Below are positions 1 through 8,478 of a DNA stretch of 33,442 bases, in pieces. Position numbers and translations under genes: made by a program. This stretch comes from Aureobasidium sp. EXF-3400 (Eukaryota > Ascomycota > Dothideomycetes > Dothideales > Saccotheciaceae), in NCBI GenBank assembly GCA_024195585.1, contig SWBL01000446.1, forward strand, positions 1-33,442, written 5' to 3'. Position 1 is the first letter of the stretch, and each line of letters begins with the position of its first letter. Below the pieces are notes generated by a model, which saw only the letters and a program-made list of their open reading frames with translations, made no database searches and had not been told where the DNA came from.

Positions 1-86
1 GAAGGCGGGGCTCGAACCCGCGACCTTGAGGTTGTACTTTATCTGATGATAAGAGCCACACGCTCTACCGATTGAGCTACCCCGGC
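1..86 (-). tRNA. tRNA-Lys(CUU) with intron, 3' end cut by window edge
   Basis: On the minus strand a tRNA cloverleaf can be read. The acceptor 5' arm is GCCGGGG, followed by T8-A9. The D arm is GCTC/GAGC, and the T arm is GCGGG-TTCGAGC-CCCGC. The anticodon loop starts C32-T33 followed by CTT (34-36) and A37, which gives Lys(CUU). An intron of about 17 nt follows position 37, where eukaryotic tRNA introns lie, and it contains a stretch (GATAAAG) partly complementary to the anticodon region. The last acceptor bases lie beyond the left edge. The anticodon stem TGTGG/CCTCA has one T-T mismatch (29-41), and the visible acceptor stem has two G-U pairs, so a weakened or decaying copy cannot be ruled out. 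Confidence 0.85.
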
Positions 87-1156
87 AGGTCTGATGATCA
101 AGTTGTGTGACACAACTGGCTGCTGACATGTCAAGGTGTTGACCCACACAGTATATCAACAGTCATCTTTGTCTCACAACCGTGCCATCAGACACGCTGG
201 GGCAGCTCAATCAGTTGATCCACCCACGAACCAAAAATGTGGTTCCATCTATATCTGTCGAGTCCGCTGCTGTCTGAACGATGATGAGGGGTGGCGAGAT
301 GGGTATATGCATCAAGATAGGCTACGCATGACTGACGACCATATGGATGGGTCAATCTTGGTGAGTGTCCGTGCATGTCGAGGTCTGATATTGTAGCTCA
401 GTGAAGCCAAAGGGCTGTAATCGCTTGCGAGCTCGGGTTGCTAGATGCACTGGATTGATGGCAGTGACGTCGGTTGAAGACAGCATTCAAAGACAAGGCA
501 GGAGGCGGAGCATAACTTGTACCACTAAAAGGACCCGGAAAAATGGTGTCGACCCCAAGGACGAGCATTCATCGTTGGTCGTTACGTTCGTGCCATGACA
601 GGTTCGTCTCGATCTGTAGCTCCGTTACAGCTATTGTTGAGCAGCTCGGATATACTTTATCGACCTCGGTGCATTGGGGGGCCTGAGTCGTTTCTGTACT
701 GATATGTTCCTCGACTCAAGAGCTTGTTGCCGAGGACTTTGAACTCAGAAATGCCTTCCCAGAAACGTATCGAGTCGCGTTATTGAGAGAAGAGATGGTC
801 GATGGTGCGTTTGGCATAAACGCCATGGCCATTTATGTGATCGGCGTGCTTGGTGCTTCGAGATCCAAGTCAGGCTGGCAAAATGTATGTTTCTGCAATG
901 ATTGTGGTAATGCCGGACCGTCAGCTCTTCATGATCTTGCAATTATCAAGTAATGAGATTTCAATCAACTAGAGGAGAAGGTGGTGAAGGTGCCACGTTG
1001 ATGTTCGGGACGTTAGACAAAAGGGGAAGTCACCCCCACATGACGAAGACGCGCCCCTCGACAGGTGGCATCAAGACGAAGCTTTTTGTTGCGACTTTGT
1101 CTGACCAAGACATCTGGAAACCACGCATACTCGACCACTTTGCCAACAGCTAAACA
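87..1156. other. Intergenic, no gene recognised
   Basis: This is the 5' flank of the tRNA and the upstream region of the MPDU1-like gene. Only short, overlapping reading frames on both strands are present and none shows a recognisable motif. No repeat or RNA gene was seen. Confidence 0.5.
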
Positions 1157-2092
1157 ATGGACCATCTCGAGTCCGCCCTCCGCCCGGTGCTGCAGCCCAT
1201 CACACAAAACCTCCCTGGACCAATTCGCGACCTTGGTATCTCGTTGCTCGGAAACCACTGCTACAAGACGCTCGTTCACGATGTCCAACTCAGCGACGCC
1301 TCCTGCTTCAAGCTGGCCATCTCCAAGGGTCTCGGTATCGGCATCATCGGCGCCTCTGCTGTCGTCAAGATCCCTCAACTCCTTAAGCTTCTGAACTCGC
1401 AGTCGGCTGCTGGTTTGAGCTTCTTGGCCTACGCTCTCGAGACCAGCTCATACCTCATCTCGCTTGCCTACAATGCCCGCATGGGCTTCCCCTTCAGCAC
1501 CTATGGTGAAACAGCTTTCATTGCCATCCAGAACGTTGCTATTGCTGCCCTGATTCTGCAGTACAGCGGCAAGGGTGCTGCCGCCGCTGCCTTTGTTGCT
1601 GGCCTGGCTGCCGCTGGCTACTCGCTATTCAACCCCAACCTTATCGACATGAAGACCATGAGTCTTCTCCAAGCTGGTGCTGGTGCCCTCGGTGTCGCCA
1701 GCAAGTTGCCCCAGATCATCACTGTCTGGCAACAGGGTGGCACTGGTCAGCTGAGCGCTTTCGCTGTAAGTCGTCATTTCGTGGTCGCGTCTGCTTCCAA
1801 CATGTACTGATTTCTCCACTTCCAGGTCTTCAACTACCTTTTCGGCTCTCTTTCGCGCATCTTCACGACCCTCCAAGAAGTCGACGACAAGCTCATCCTT
1901 TACGGCTTCATCTCTGGCTTTGTCCTCAACGCCGTGCTCGCTCTCCAGATGATATACTACTGGAACAGTGCTCCCAGCAAAGTCAGCGCTCCCTCGCACA
2001 AGTTGAACGAGTCAGGAAGAAAAGAGGCTATCGCCATGACTACCAGTGCTGAACCCAAGGGCAAGAGCCCTAGTACTCGCAGAAGAGGTTAG
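1157..2092 (+). CDS. MPDU1-like mannose-P-dolichol utilisation protein (PQ-loop)
   Basis: The product is an ER multi-pass membrane protein of the MPDU1/Lec35 family, which is needed for use of dolichol-phosphate-mannose (and glucose) in N-glycan and GPI-anchor assembly. Exons are 1157-1765 and 1826-2092; the 60-nt GTAAG...CAG intron is phase 0. The product is 291 aa. Two PQ-loop repeats are visible: one around residues 71-95 (K-I-P73-Q74, then GLSFLAYALE) and one around 183-210 (K-L-P185-Q186), which continues across the splice junction into VFNYLFGSLSRIFTTLQE. Hydrophobic segments lie between and after them, and the C-terminus is basic and hydrophilic. Length and order of repeats fit the family (about 250-300 aa). 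The ATG at 1157 is preceded by CTAAACA and precedes the first conserved block by a normal distance. It stands alone, with no linked glycosylation genes. Confidence 0.93.
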
Positions 2093-3151
2093 ACCTGGAT
2101 AGAATTTGTACACATGCACTGTTTTTCTTCCACATCATTGTATCTGCTCTCTCTGGACACGCCTCCATCAATGAATTGATCCTGTATTTCGACGGTTAGT
2201 AGCTTGCTCGTGTTCGGTGTGGAGAGTAAGCCCGGGTGCGTGCGAATGGTTGTATCCGGTCGCTGTACACATCCACTATCTCTTTGCGCCGGCTCTCGCG
2301 AGCACGGATTCCTCATTTCTTCGTGCTACTGCTCCGAAAGCATCAAAACCTGCCGCGAGATAGATGACAAAGTGACAAACAAGGAGGCACCCTCACATTC
2401 ATGCCAAGCTGACCATGGATCCCGGCCTCTCGTGGCAGTCGTCTGGATGTTTGCACAAGGTCACGATCTACTTGGAATAGTCGGCTGTTTGTACGAGCGT
2501 CTTTGTGGAAGTATTTCAGTCACTGACGCCGTTGTCGTTGTTGCTGTGCGCTGCATACATCTGGTGTCTGCCAAGCAGACTTGATGGGATTGCTGGGAGC
2601 TCTGGTGTGAGCTCTAGCCCGGTCCAGCCGAGCAGTGGCTTCTAGAGTTGGTGGTCGGACACAGAGAAGGTTGCTTTTTATATGCCTTTCCCATTGATTC
2701 TCTCATCTCTTTGCCCATATGGATGATGTCATCCAGGATATACGGTGAATACGACGGAAGCGGTTTGGGTATCTAACATATCTGATTGCATTAGCAAGCA
2801 TTCCCTCGGACGTCCTGCAATGTTATAGCAGTGAAATGTATGTATCTTCTACAGTTATCAGCATTCATAACATGAAGATCGGACTACCATGCTTACATCT
2901 TCAAACGTTGCTCGAAGTACGCATGGTTTCCGATGGTCTTTGAGCTTCCAGCATGATTTACACTTGCTGTACCCAGAACTTGGGTGGATCAATGCCCATA
3001 GCACATACCACAGTACTGTGTGTATACAGGCACCTTAGAGACCTCATAAGAGCCATTCGAATGTCTCTACATCATGAGGTCGAAGAGATACGATGCCGTC
3101 CTCATTGAGATCCGGGTGATACCAGCGGCAACACATGGCCGAAGTTTAGCC
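2093..3151. other. Intergenic, no confident gene
   Basis: This is the 3' side of the MPDU1-like gene. On the minus strand a 30-codon frame near 3060-3140 (ending FEWLL-stop) has coding-like codons and may belong to the candidate gene that ends at 3152. Otherwise no motif, repeat or RNA gene was seen. Confidence 0.4.
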
Positions 3152-3712
3152 TTAGATATCGTCCGTGCGCAGCTCGCTAACCATCGACTGCATGCTGTGG
3201 ATCTCTGCCTGCGACAGTCCTTCAAACAACAGCAAAATCATGTCTTTTCTCTGCGCTGAACTCAGACATCGGGTGTGTCTGCACTCAAAACCATGTCTAC
3301 CGACCCGGTGCTGCTAATGTCTTGATCCCGGATCCTGGTTCTGGTTCTGGTCCTGGTCCTGGAAAACGCCTCTGCTTGTCAATGATGTCCGGCGCTTCGC
3401 GTTCATGTCTTATACGCCGAATGTCTTGCACAAGTGCTCGACTTCTGGGATACTGGATACGCTGCGATGAGAGTCGATATTCTTCTTGACTTCGTCTATG
3501 CCAGCATGGTTCACGAAGACCTGGTGCTGCTGGTGGTCGCTGTACAACCTGTCAACAGCTTCATGAAAGGACGCAAACATCAAGATCGATGGTGCTTGCG
3601 CAGGGAAAGACGTTACCTGCCGTAGTCCTCTCGAGCCAGAGATATGGAGGTCCGAGGTTGTGTCAAGTTCAGGAGTGTCTGGCTGGTGAGATTGGTGTCT
3701 CGGTGCAAGCAT
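3152..3712 (-). CDS. Candidate three-exon gene or gene relic, unknown function
   Basis: No family is recognised. On the minus strand three stretches with coding-like codon use line up. The first (3416-3712) has mostly C- or G-ending codons and ends ...EVEHLCKTFG. A GT at 3415 and an AG at 3373-3372 give a 44-nt intron that keeps frame into RRFPGPGPEPEPGSG (3305-3371). A GTCGGT...CAG intron of 49 nt (3256-3304) keeps frame into AQRKDMILLLFEGLSQ..., which ends at a TAA at 3152-3154. This model gives 155 aa. Other readings exist: the middle frame stays open through the proposed first intron (reading ...DIRRIRHEREAPDIIDK...), which would instead imply a one-base frameshift and a pseudogene. More open minus-strand sequence (about 3750-3895) may be an upstream exon. 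Real gene, relic and chance are all possible. Confidence 0.3.
3334..3362. repeat. Imperfect hexanucleotide repeat (CTGGTT/CTGGTC)n
   Basis: Nearly five copies of a 6-bp unit read CCTGGT/TCTGGT on plus. In the candidate minus-strand gene they would encode alternating PG and PE dipeptides, and the 6-bp period would keep frame if copy number changed. Confidence 0.8.
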
Positions 3713-4076
3713 CCGCGCTGTCCATCAAGCGACATTCAATCTCGAAACACCTGAGCCAGAGACAGAGGCCTCAGAGGTGTATAGCCTGATACCTGTAGAG
3801 GAGCCTTACCAGGTGTGAGATACCTCATGCTACTGGGTGCTGATCTCTTCTTGAGGTTGCAGAGAAGCCAGTCTCTTGCATCTCTGCGTCTCTACCTGTC
3901 AAGCGTTAGACTCGTCAGTGCGGAAGGAGCGAGCCCCAAGCCAGCGTCATCTTGGATGCCTCTGGCCTCTCCGCGCCCACAAGTGCGTAGCGGACCAGCT
4001 TCCAAACTCAGCGTTGCGCATTCACAAACCTTCTCGACTGCCATCAATTCTTCTTGCCCACCATCAATTCATCAAC

Positions 4077-4612
4077 ATGGCAACCCGCCCCTTCTCATGC
4101 CTCCGGTGCCCCCAGGGCGCCAACAGCCGCAGCAACATGGAGTCGCATATCACGAATATGCACACGGCAGTCAAGCCCTTTGCGTGCACTGAGCACGGTT
4201 GCGCAGTGACCTGCGCCAGGGCGTAAGTCATATCAGCATGCATACCCCTGATTCGAGACTAATGATGTATAGCGATCACCTCAGGAAGCACGTGCGCAAT
4301 GCACATGGTCGTGTTCTTCGTGCCCGCGAGAGGGATGGCGATGCTGCCATCATCCGCAGCATCAAGGACGAGGCCGACCTCACCGAGGTCGCAGTTCACC
4401 CTCGGGTCCCTCGTGCCGCCGCTCCCTTGGTCGCCCCTGCCGCCCCTCTGGTCGCTGCCCCTTTGGTCGCCGCCCCGGTCGCCCCCCTTGTTGCCCTGCC
4501 CGTTGCCCCTGCCGCCCCTCTCGCCAACATCGGCTGGGCCCTAGTCCCGGGATACTACCTGTATTTCGGCATCCCCTACGGCACCGGGCCCCCCATCCCC
4601 GGTGGCCGTTAG
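4077..4612 (+). CDS. Small two-finger C2H2 zinc-finger protein with Ala/Pro/Val-rich tail
   Basis: Exons are 4077-4222 and 4273-4612, with a 50-nt GTAAGT...TATAG intron; the product is 161 aa. Finger 1 is C8-x2-C11-x12-H24-x4-H29. Finger 2 is C37-x4-C42-x12-H55-x4-H60 and is split by the intron between residues 48 and 49, so splicing is needed to complete it. Fingers of this type usually bind DNA, so a regulatory role in the nucleus is likely but inferred. After the fingers comes a charged stretch (about 62-90), then a tail of repeated APLVA-type blocks (about 98-135) and a short Tyr/Gly/Pro end. The tail is low complexity and may be an activation or interaction region. The start follows CATCAAC, a normal fungal context. 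It stands next to the hairpin array that begins about 30 bp after its stop. Confidence 0.8.
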
Positions 4613-4827
4613 GGCCTACAATCAGATTGTGCAGCGGAGGAGAGACGATGTTTACGATTGTACGAGTATGAGAGATGATAATGAACACCACCGTTGATGA
4701 CCCAACTGTTGATGTGTACCGTGAATTGTGACCCTCTGATGTTGCGTTGTCACTTGTAGACCAGCTTGCCAAAATGCACGATGTATTGTGAGACCTGACC
4801 TTGTCCATTGAAAGTCGAGGTATCCTT

Positions 4828-5010
4828 CTCTTTCAGTGGAGGGCACTCCTTTCCTAGAAATTACTCTGCATTGCGTCGCATACTTCCGCAGCTGTATCGA
4901 CCCCCTGAAATCCTGAAGCCAACGCTTCTCCCAGCTGACCGACATAGCAGAAGAACACTCCATAAAAATGCAGGATGTTTTACAGATGTGGGAGTGTGTC
5001 CAATGAGAAT
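4828..5010. repeat. Hairpin unit 1 of the array
   Basis: The left end CTCTTTCAGTGGA pairs with the right end TCCAATGAGAAT after complementing. Inner arm matches include CACTCC and CTGCATT. The loop holds the shared GACCCCCTGAAATCCTGAAGC block. Confidence 0.65.
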
Positions 5011-5024
5011 TCAACTAGTGTCTG

Positions 5025-5201
5025 CTCTCATTGGAAAACATCCATATCCCAAACATTCTTCTGCATCTCGTCGCAAGGCTTCAAAGCTACACTTGGCCCC
5101 TGAGATGCTGAAGCTTCATGTTTCTCCCATCCACCATATTCACAAAAACAAGCCATAAAAATGCAGAATACTCTCCAACAATCAAGATGGTCCACTGAGA
5201 G
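5025..5201. repeat. Hairpin unit 2 of the array
   Basis: It is bounded by CTCTCATTGGA and TCCACTGAGAG. The inner arms TTCTGCAT and AAAAATGCAGAAT are complementary. The loop holds GGCCCCTGAGATGCTGAAGC. Confidence 0.7.
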
Positions 5202-5216
5202 TTGGAACAATTCGTA

Positions 5217-5397
5217 CTCTCAGTGGATATAGCCCATATGTGGCATGTTATTCTGCATTTCATCGCATGCTCTGTGTCGCAATACTCGACCCCTGAAACG
5301 TTGAAGCTTGGTGTTGCTCTGACTCAACAACATCATAGAAGCATGCTCTATCAAAATACAGAATATGATTCCGGATATAGACCATTTCCACTGAGAG
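5217..5397. repeat. Hairpin unit 3 of the array, best-preserved ends
   Basis: It is bounded by an exact 11-bp inverted repeat, CTCTCAGTGGA (5217-5227) and TCCACTGAGAG (5387-5397). The arms of about 55 bp also share TATTCTG-ATTT and GCATGC in complementary positions around a loop of about 70 nt. Confidence 0.75.
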
Positions 5398-6071
5398 CGC
5401 AAACTATCACGCTATCATTTGAAACAACCTGTATCTCGCAGATTCTCCTGTTTTCCTACAGTATCAGGATTCTGTACGCTATACAGGTGGTCCACTCACA
5501 GGATCATTCGCTTAGTAAGATCACTCGTGTCGCATGTGACGGATGGCAAGATCACAGCGTGGAGTTTGGGTGGCCCAGGTGGGGGCCCACATGCAGCAGC
5601 TGACATGTGCAAAAAGCTTCAGGATTTAATGTTGTGAGCGCCTTCAAGAACCGATATACCACAAGTCCCAGTCCGCTAGTCGTGCAAGATATTTATCTGG
5701 ATTCAAGGCGTAATGTCTTCTTGTAATATTATATCCTCGTCCAGATGTCCAGGACCCAGGCAGTCTTTGTGGTGTTTCCCCATGGTCGACGTTCTGAGGT
5801 GTTGATATTCTGATATAAGATTTAAGCTTCCCGCAAAGACCCACCACCATCACAAGATGTCTCAAGAAACAGTCCCGTGAACAACATGACAACAGGACGA
5901 GTGGCGAAATCACTCACCTCGCAAGATCGTGCGCGACGAACGCATAAGAAGCTCGTTCTTCCCCAGCTCCTTTCCTCCTTTCTTTTTTTCTTCATACTGT
6001 TTATTGGTAAAAAGATCACTCAAAGCTCATATAACTCCACTCACAACAATTCTCACCCCATCTCATTCACA
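5398..6071. promoter_or_regulatory. Intergenic, leader of the next gene
   Basis: A degenerate trace of the array (GGTCCACTCACAGG near 5490) may continue past unit 3. Near 5960-6000 a strongly pyrimidine-rich run (CTCCTTTCCTCCTTTC followed by T-rich sequence) precedes an A/C-rich leader that ends in TTCACAATG. This is the usual look of a fungal promoter and 5' UTR. No gene was seen. Confidence 0.45.
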
Positions 6072-6809
6072 ATGTTTGCTAAACTCATTGCAGGTGTCCT
6101 CTCCCTTCGCGGCCGTGCCCAAAAGGAGGAACTCGAACTGGAGCCCATGGTTTGGTGCGACAGCGGTTGCGCTCACCACCACCATGGTCAAGCCGACGAC
6201 GCGCTACTGCGAGCCCGCGAAGACGAGAGGTTGTTCAAGGTCCACGGACGTTGGTGCAACTTCAAGACTCAGGCGAAAGGCTGGCGGATCTGTCTGGCGA
6301 CAGCCGTCATGCTCGAGCCCTTAGAGAATCAGGTACGTGCCGAACTCACCTTGAGGGCCCAGGAGAGGTGTCTTTCAAGGGAGCCTATCCAAGCACCAGA
6401 GAAACCACAGTACCGCAACAGCTTCAAGCAGCCTAATGATCTGGTGCCTGACTGGGAGAACCGCATGAACCTCCCACCAGAGGATCAAGTATCCACACCA
6501 GGGAAGTCTGCAAAGTTGAGGTTCTCATCCAAGCACCTGACCCAGAAATACGATGTGCATGCTCCGGCGTGTATCATCCGACGAGCAGAACAGAACAAAG
6601 AGCCTCGGGCTGTAGAGCTTGATCCCACAGCCTCTCTGTCTTTAGGCAGGGTCCATCCCAAGGCTCGTGACAAGAGACCAAGCGCGCAGGACGTCTGGGC
6701 CAAGCACAGGCACATCGTCGACTACACCAGACCCTCACACCCCAGTCAGTCTGCACAAGTGCGTAGCGTTTCGTATGCGAGTCAATCTCGTTTCTTCGGA
6801 AATTGGTGA
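6072..6809 (+). CDS. Hypothetical protein, 245 aa, single exon
   Basis: No family is recognised. The ATG at 6072 is chosen because it follows a pyrimidine tract and an A/C-rich leader ending CATTCACA; the frame is open further upstream to 5877, but that part looks like UTR. The N-terminus (MFAKLIAGVLSLRG) is short and hydrophobic and could be a weak signal or membrane-associating segment. Around residues 29-46 there is a CDSGCAHHHH cluster followed by acidic residues, which could bind metal but is not a known motif. The rest is hydrophilic, rich in Arg, Lys, Gln and Pro, with no repeats or predicted membrane spans, and is probably largely disordered. A GTGCGT at 6759 could act as a late splice donor. 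A 72-bp tandem duplication lies just downstream. It is probably lineage-restricted. Confidence 0.5.
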   Translation: MFAKLIAGVLSLRGRAQKEELELEPMVWCDSGCAHHHHGQADDALLRAREDERLFKVHGRWCNFKTQAKGWRICLATAVMLEPLENQVRAELTLRAQERCLSREPIQAPEKPQYRNSFKQPNDLVPDWENRMNLPPEDQVSTPGKSAKLRFSSKHLTQKYDVHAPACIIRRAEQNKEPRAVELDPTASLSLGRVHPKARDKRPSAQDVWAKHRHIVDYTRPSHPSQSAQVRSVSYASQSRFFGNW

Positions 6810-6858
6810 GGCTGCTCTGCCCCCTTCATACGCTTCACCTGGTGATACCTCGAACATG

Positions 6859-6986
6859 GAAGCTGTTGCCATCGGCTGCTCACTCTATTGAGACCTGACA
6901 GCGGTGTGCGTACTTGCTCTCCTCGTGCCTGAAGCTCTTACCTCGGCTGCTCACTCTATTGAGACCTGACAGCGTGCGTACCTGCT
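6859..6986. repeat. 72-bp tandem duplication, two copies
   Basis: Copy 1 (6859-6918) and copy 2 (6931-6986) share a block of more than 30 identical bases that includes GCTGCTCACTCTATTGAGAC, plus matching flanks (GAAGCT..TT.CC and GTGCGTAC-TGCT). It lies 50 bp after the stop of the preceding gene, probably in its 3' UTR. Confidence 0.85.
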
Positions 6987-8478
6987 TTTGGCGTTCATGG
7001 GTACACTGGGACGCATGGCTCTTGTGTATGTCTGGCTGGAAGGAGTTCAGCTTTGGAAGCAGTCTGTTCTTATGTGGTTTGAACATTGTCTGTGCCTCTG
7101 GTCCCCAGCGTGTTGACAGGCAGCCCCTCTTTACTTCTTTCTGTTTCACTTTCTGGGCCAACGTGGCTTGGTTGCCTCAACGAGTTGTTGCGACTACTGC
7201 GCTCTCTCTGTTGTTTTTGGAAAAACTCCTTTGTAAGCCATTGTTCTTCTTCGTCCCTCAATATCGTGAGCGAGGTACACGGCCCTGTTTCATGTCTTGT
7301 AAACTCTCGCCTTCGCGGATCACTCCTTTAGTTCGTTCGTCGTGTCTTCAGTCGTTTCCTCTCTACTTTTGGGGCGGTCGTTTGGGTGGGTACATCTGTG
7401 GTGGTTTGGCGGTGGTACAGTGGGTTTGTTGTCGAATGGGATTGACAGGGGATGTATACAAACTCAGTATCAGCTAGCCAAGGCAGCAATTCAGCAGAAC
7501 AAGCTCAAATCCGCGGCGGAATCTGCGTTAACAACTCCATTGTTCTTCTGTTTTTAACCGGGATTCGAAGGGGATATTTGTTCGTCGAGAGGTCATAGAG
7601 GAGGCTCGAATCTCATAAAGTTCTCTGTCTGCCAGGCTTACCCTGAGGGTTTGAGCCAGTGATGTTGCTATCCGACAAGCCAAGAATCACGATGAGATGA
7701 AGTCGAGAGAGACGATGAGCCTGTTCCTTAGCTGTCGCATGCAAGCCAAGCTCGAGCTATTGTCGTCGTACAAAAGTCTCGGATCTGTTGACAGCCAATG
7801 TGCATTTCAACAAATCCTTGGCCGACCAGAGTTCAAGTGCAACTCATGATGAATCTTCGGTCATGTTGCAAAGTACAATCGGTGAACAAACAACAGACGG
7901 AAGAGATGGAAATGAAACAGGAGGCTTGAGCGACGTCATTTTGGCCATTGCTTGACACGCGGGAAAGAACTTCTCAACGGTTCTCGGCTTCGGAAGACAT
8001 GCAGGGTAGGCTGAGTAGCACAGGGACAACGAGGGTCTACCTCTCTCGAACCTTCTTGTTTTTGGTATATGTTCGCCTATTGTGTAGCCACCTGACCAGT
8101 AGCGACACGTCTCACGCATTGCTGCAATAGGTGCATTTGGATCTTGGATTAAGTACTTAGTTGGCAGCAAATGTCAGCGCCGAGGCGACGCCATGGCCAT
8201 GTGTTACGACGACTCCATCGGCGAAACAAGGCCATTCTATCAAGTGGATGCTTGGCTTTGCAGCATCCAAGTGGTTTGGCGAGTCGTGGGAGGCAGTGGC
8301 CACTGCGGTGAGCCCTTCCTCAGCCCTGGCACGTCAGTGGTCGATTTTGATCCTCAGGCAGGTCCATAGCGCGGCTTGTTGGCTTTCCATGTTTCTTTCC
8401 TTGTCCTTTAGTCTGTCGCTCACTCTTCGCGGCCTCGCTCAGACCTCGCAACACAGCAGCTTGGCCTGAGGCGTCATC
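6987..8478. other. Intergenic, T-rich then unremarkable; possible upstream ORF
   Basis: From 7000 to 7550 the plus strand is T-rich and open for 187 codons from a TTG, but the product is Leu/Trp/Cys-rich without a motif, so it is not called. A 58-codon ATG frame at 8193-8369 is listed separately. The rest shows no gene, RNA or repeat. The last part is the promoter of the DUF3405 gene. Confidence 0.45.
8193..8369 (+). CDS. Possible small ORF or upstream ORF, 58 aa
   Basis: An ATG frame (start MAMCYDDSIGETRPFYQVDA, stop TAG at 8367) sits 110 bp before the DUF3405 start. Its codons look coding-like and it keeps a normal amino-acid mix. No family is recognised. If transcribed with the next gene it would be an upstream ORF able to lower its translation. 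It may also be chance. Confidence 0.2.
   Translation: MAMCYDDSIGETRPFYQVDAWLCSIQVVWRVVGGSGHCGEPFLSPGTSVVDFDPQAGP

Larger units (their letters stand above)
4640..5397. repeat. Tandem array of about 194-bp palindromic (foldback) units, four copies
   Basis: Four diverged head-to-tail units are seen. A marker near each unit's 3' end (AAAATGCA/AAAATACA) recurs at about 4775, 4969, 5162 and 5357, a period of 193-195 bp. A second marker (CTGCATTT-like followed by TCGCA) recurs at 4866, 5061 and 5253. The three better units are bounded by inverted ends CTCTCAGTGGA / TCCACTGAGAG, and their left arms resemble the reverse complement of their right arms. The first unit (about 4640-4813) is the most decayed and its left end is uncertain. 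Short minus-strand reading frames in the units look alike only because the DNA repeats. Confidence 0.8.

Noticed and set aside
3978..3992. 15-bp string shared with 6754-6768 (CACAAGTGCGTAGCG)
   Set aside because: About one such match is expected by chance in a window of this size, and flanks do not align.
4652..5402. Three similar minus-strand peptides in the hairpin array
   Set aside because: They resemble each other because the DNA is repeated, and unit spacing is not always a multiple of three; no sign of selection on the protein.
6914..7477. 187-codon plus-strand frame
   Set aside because: It begins with TTG, is rich in Leu, Trp, Cys and Phe because the DNA is T-rich, has no motif, and lies in a likely UTR and repeat region.
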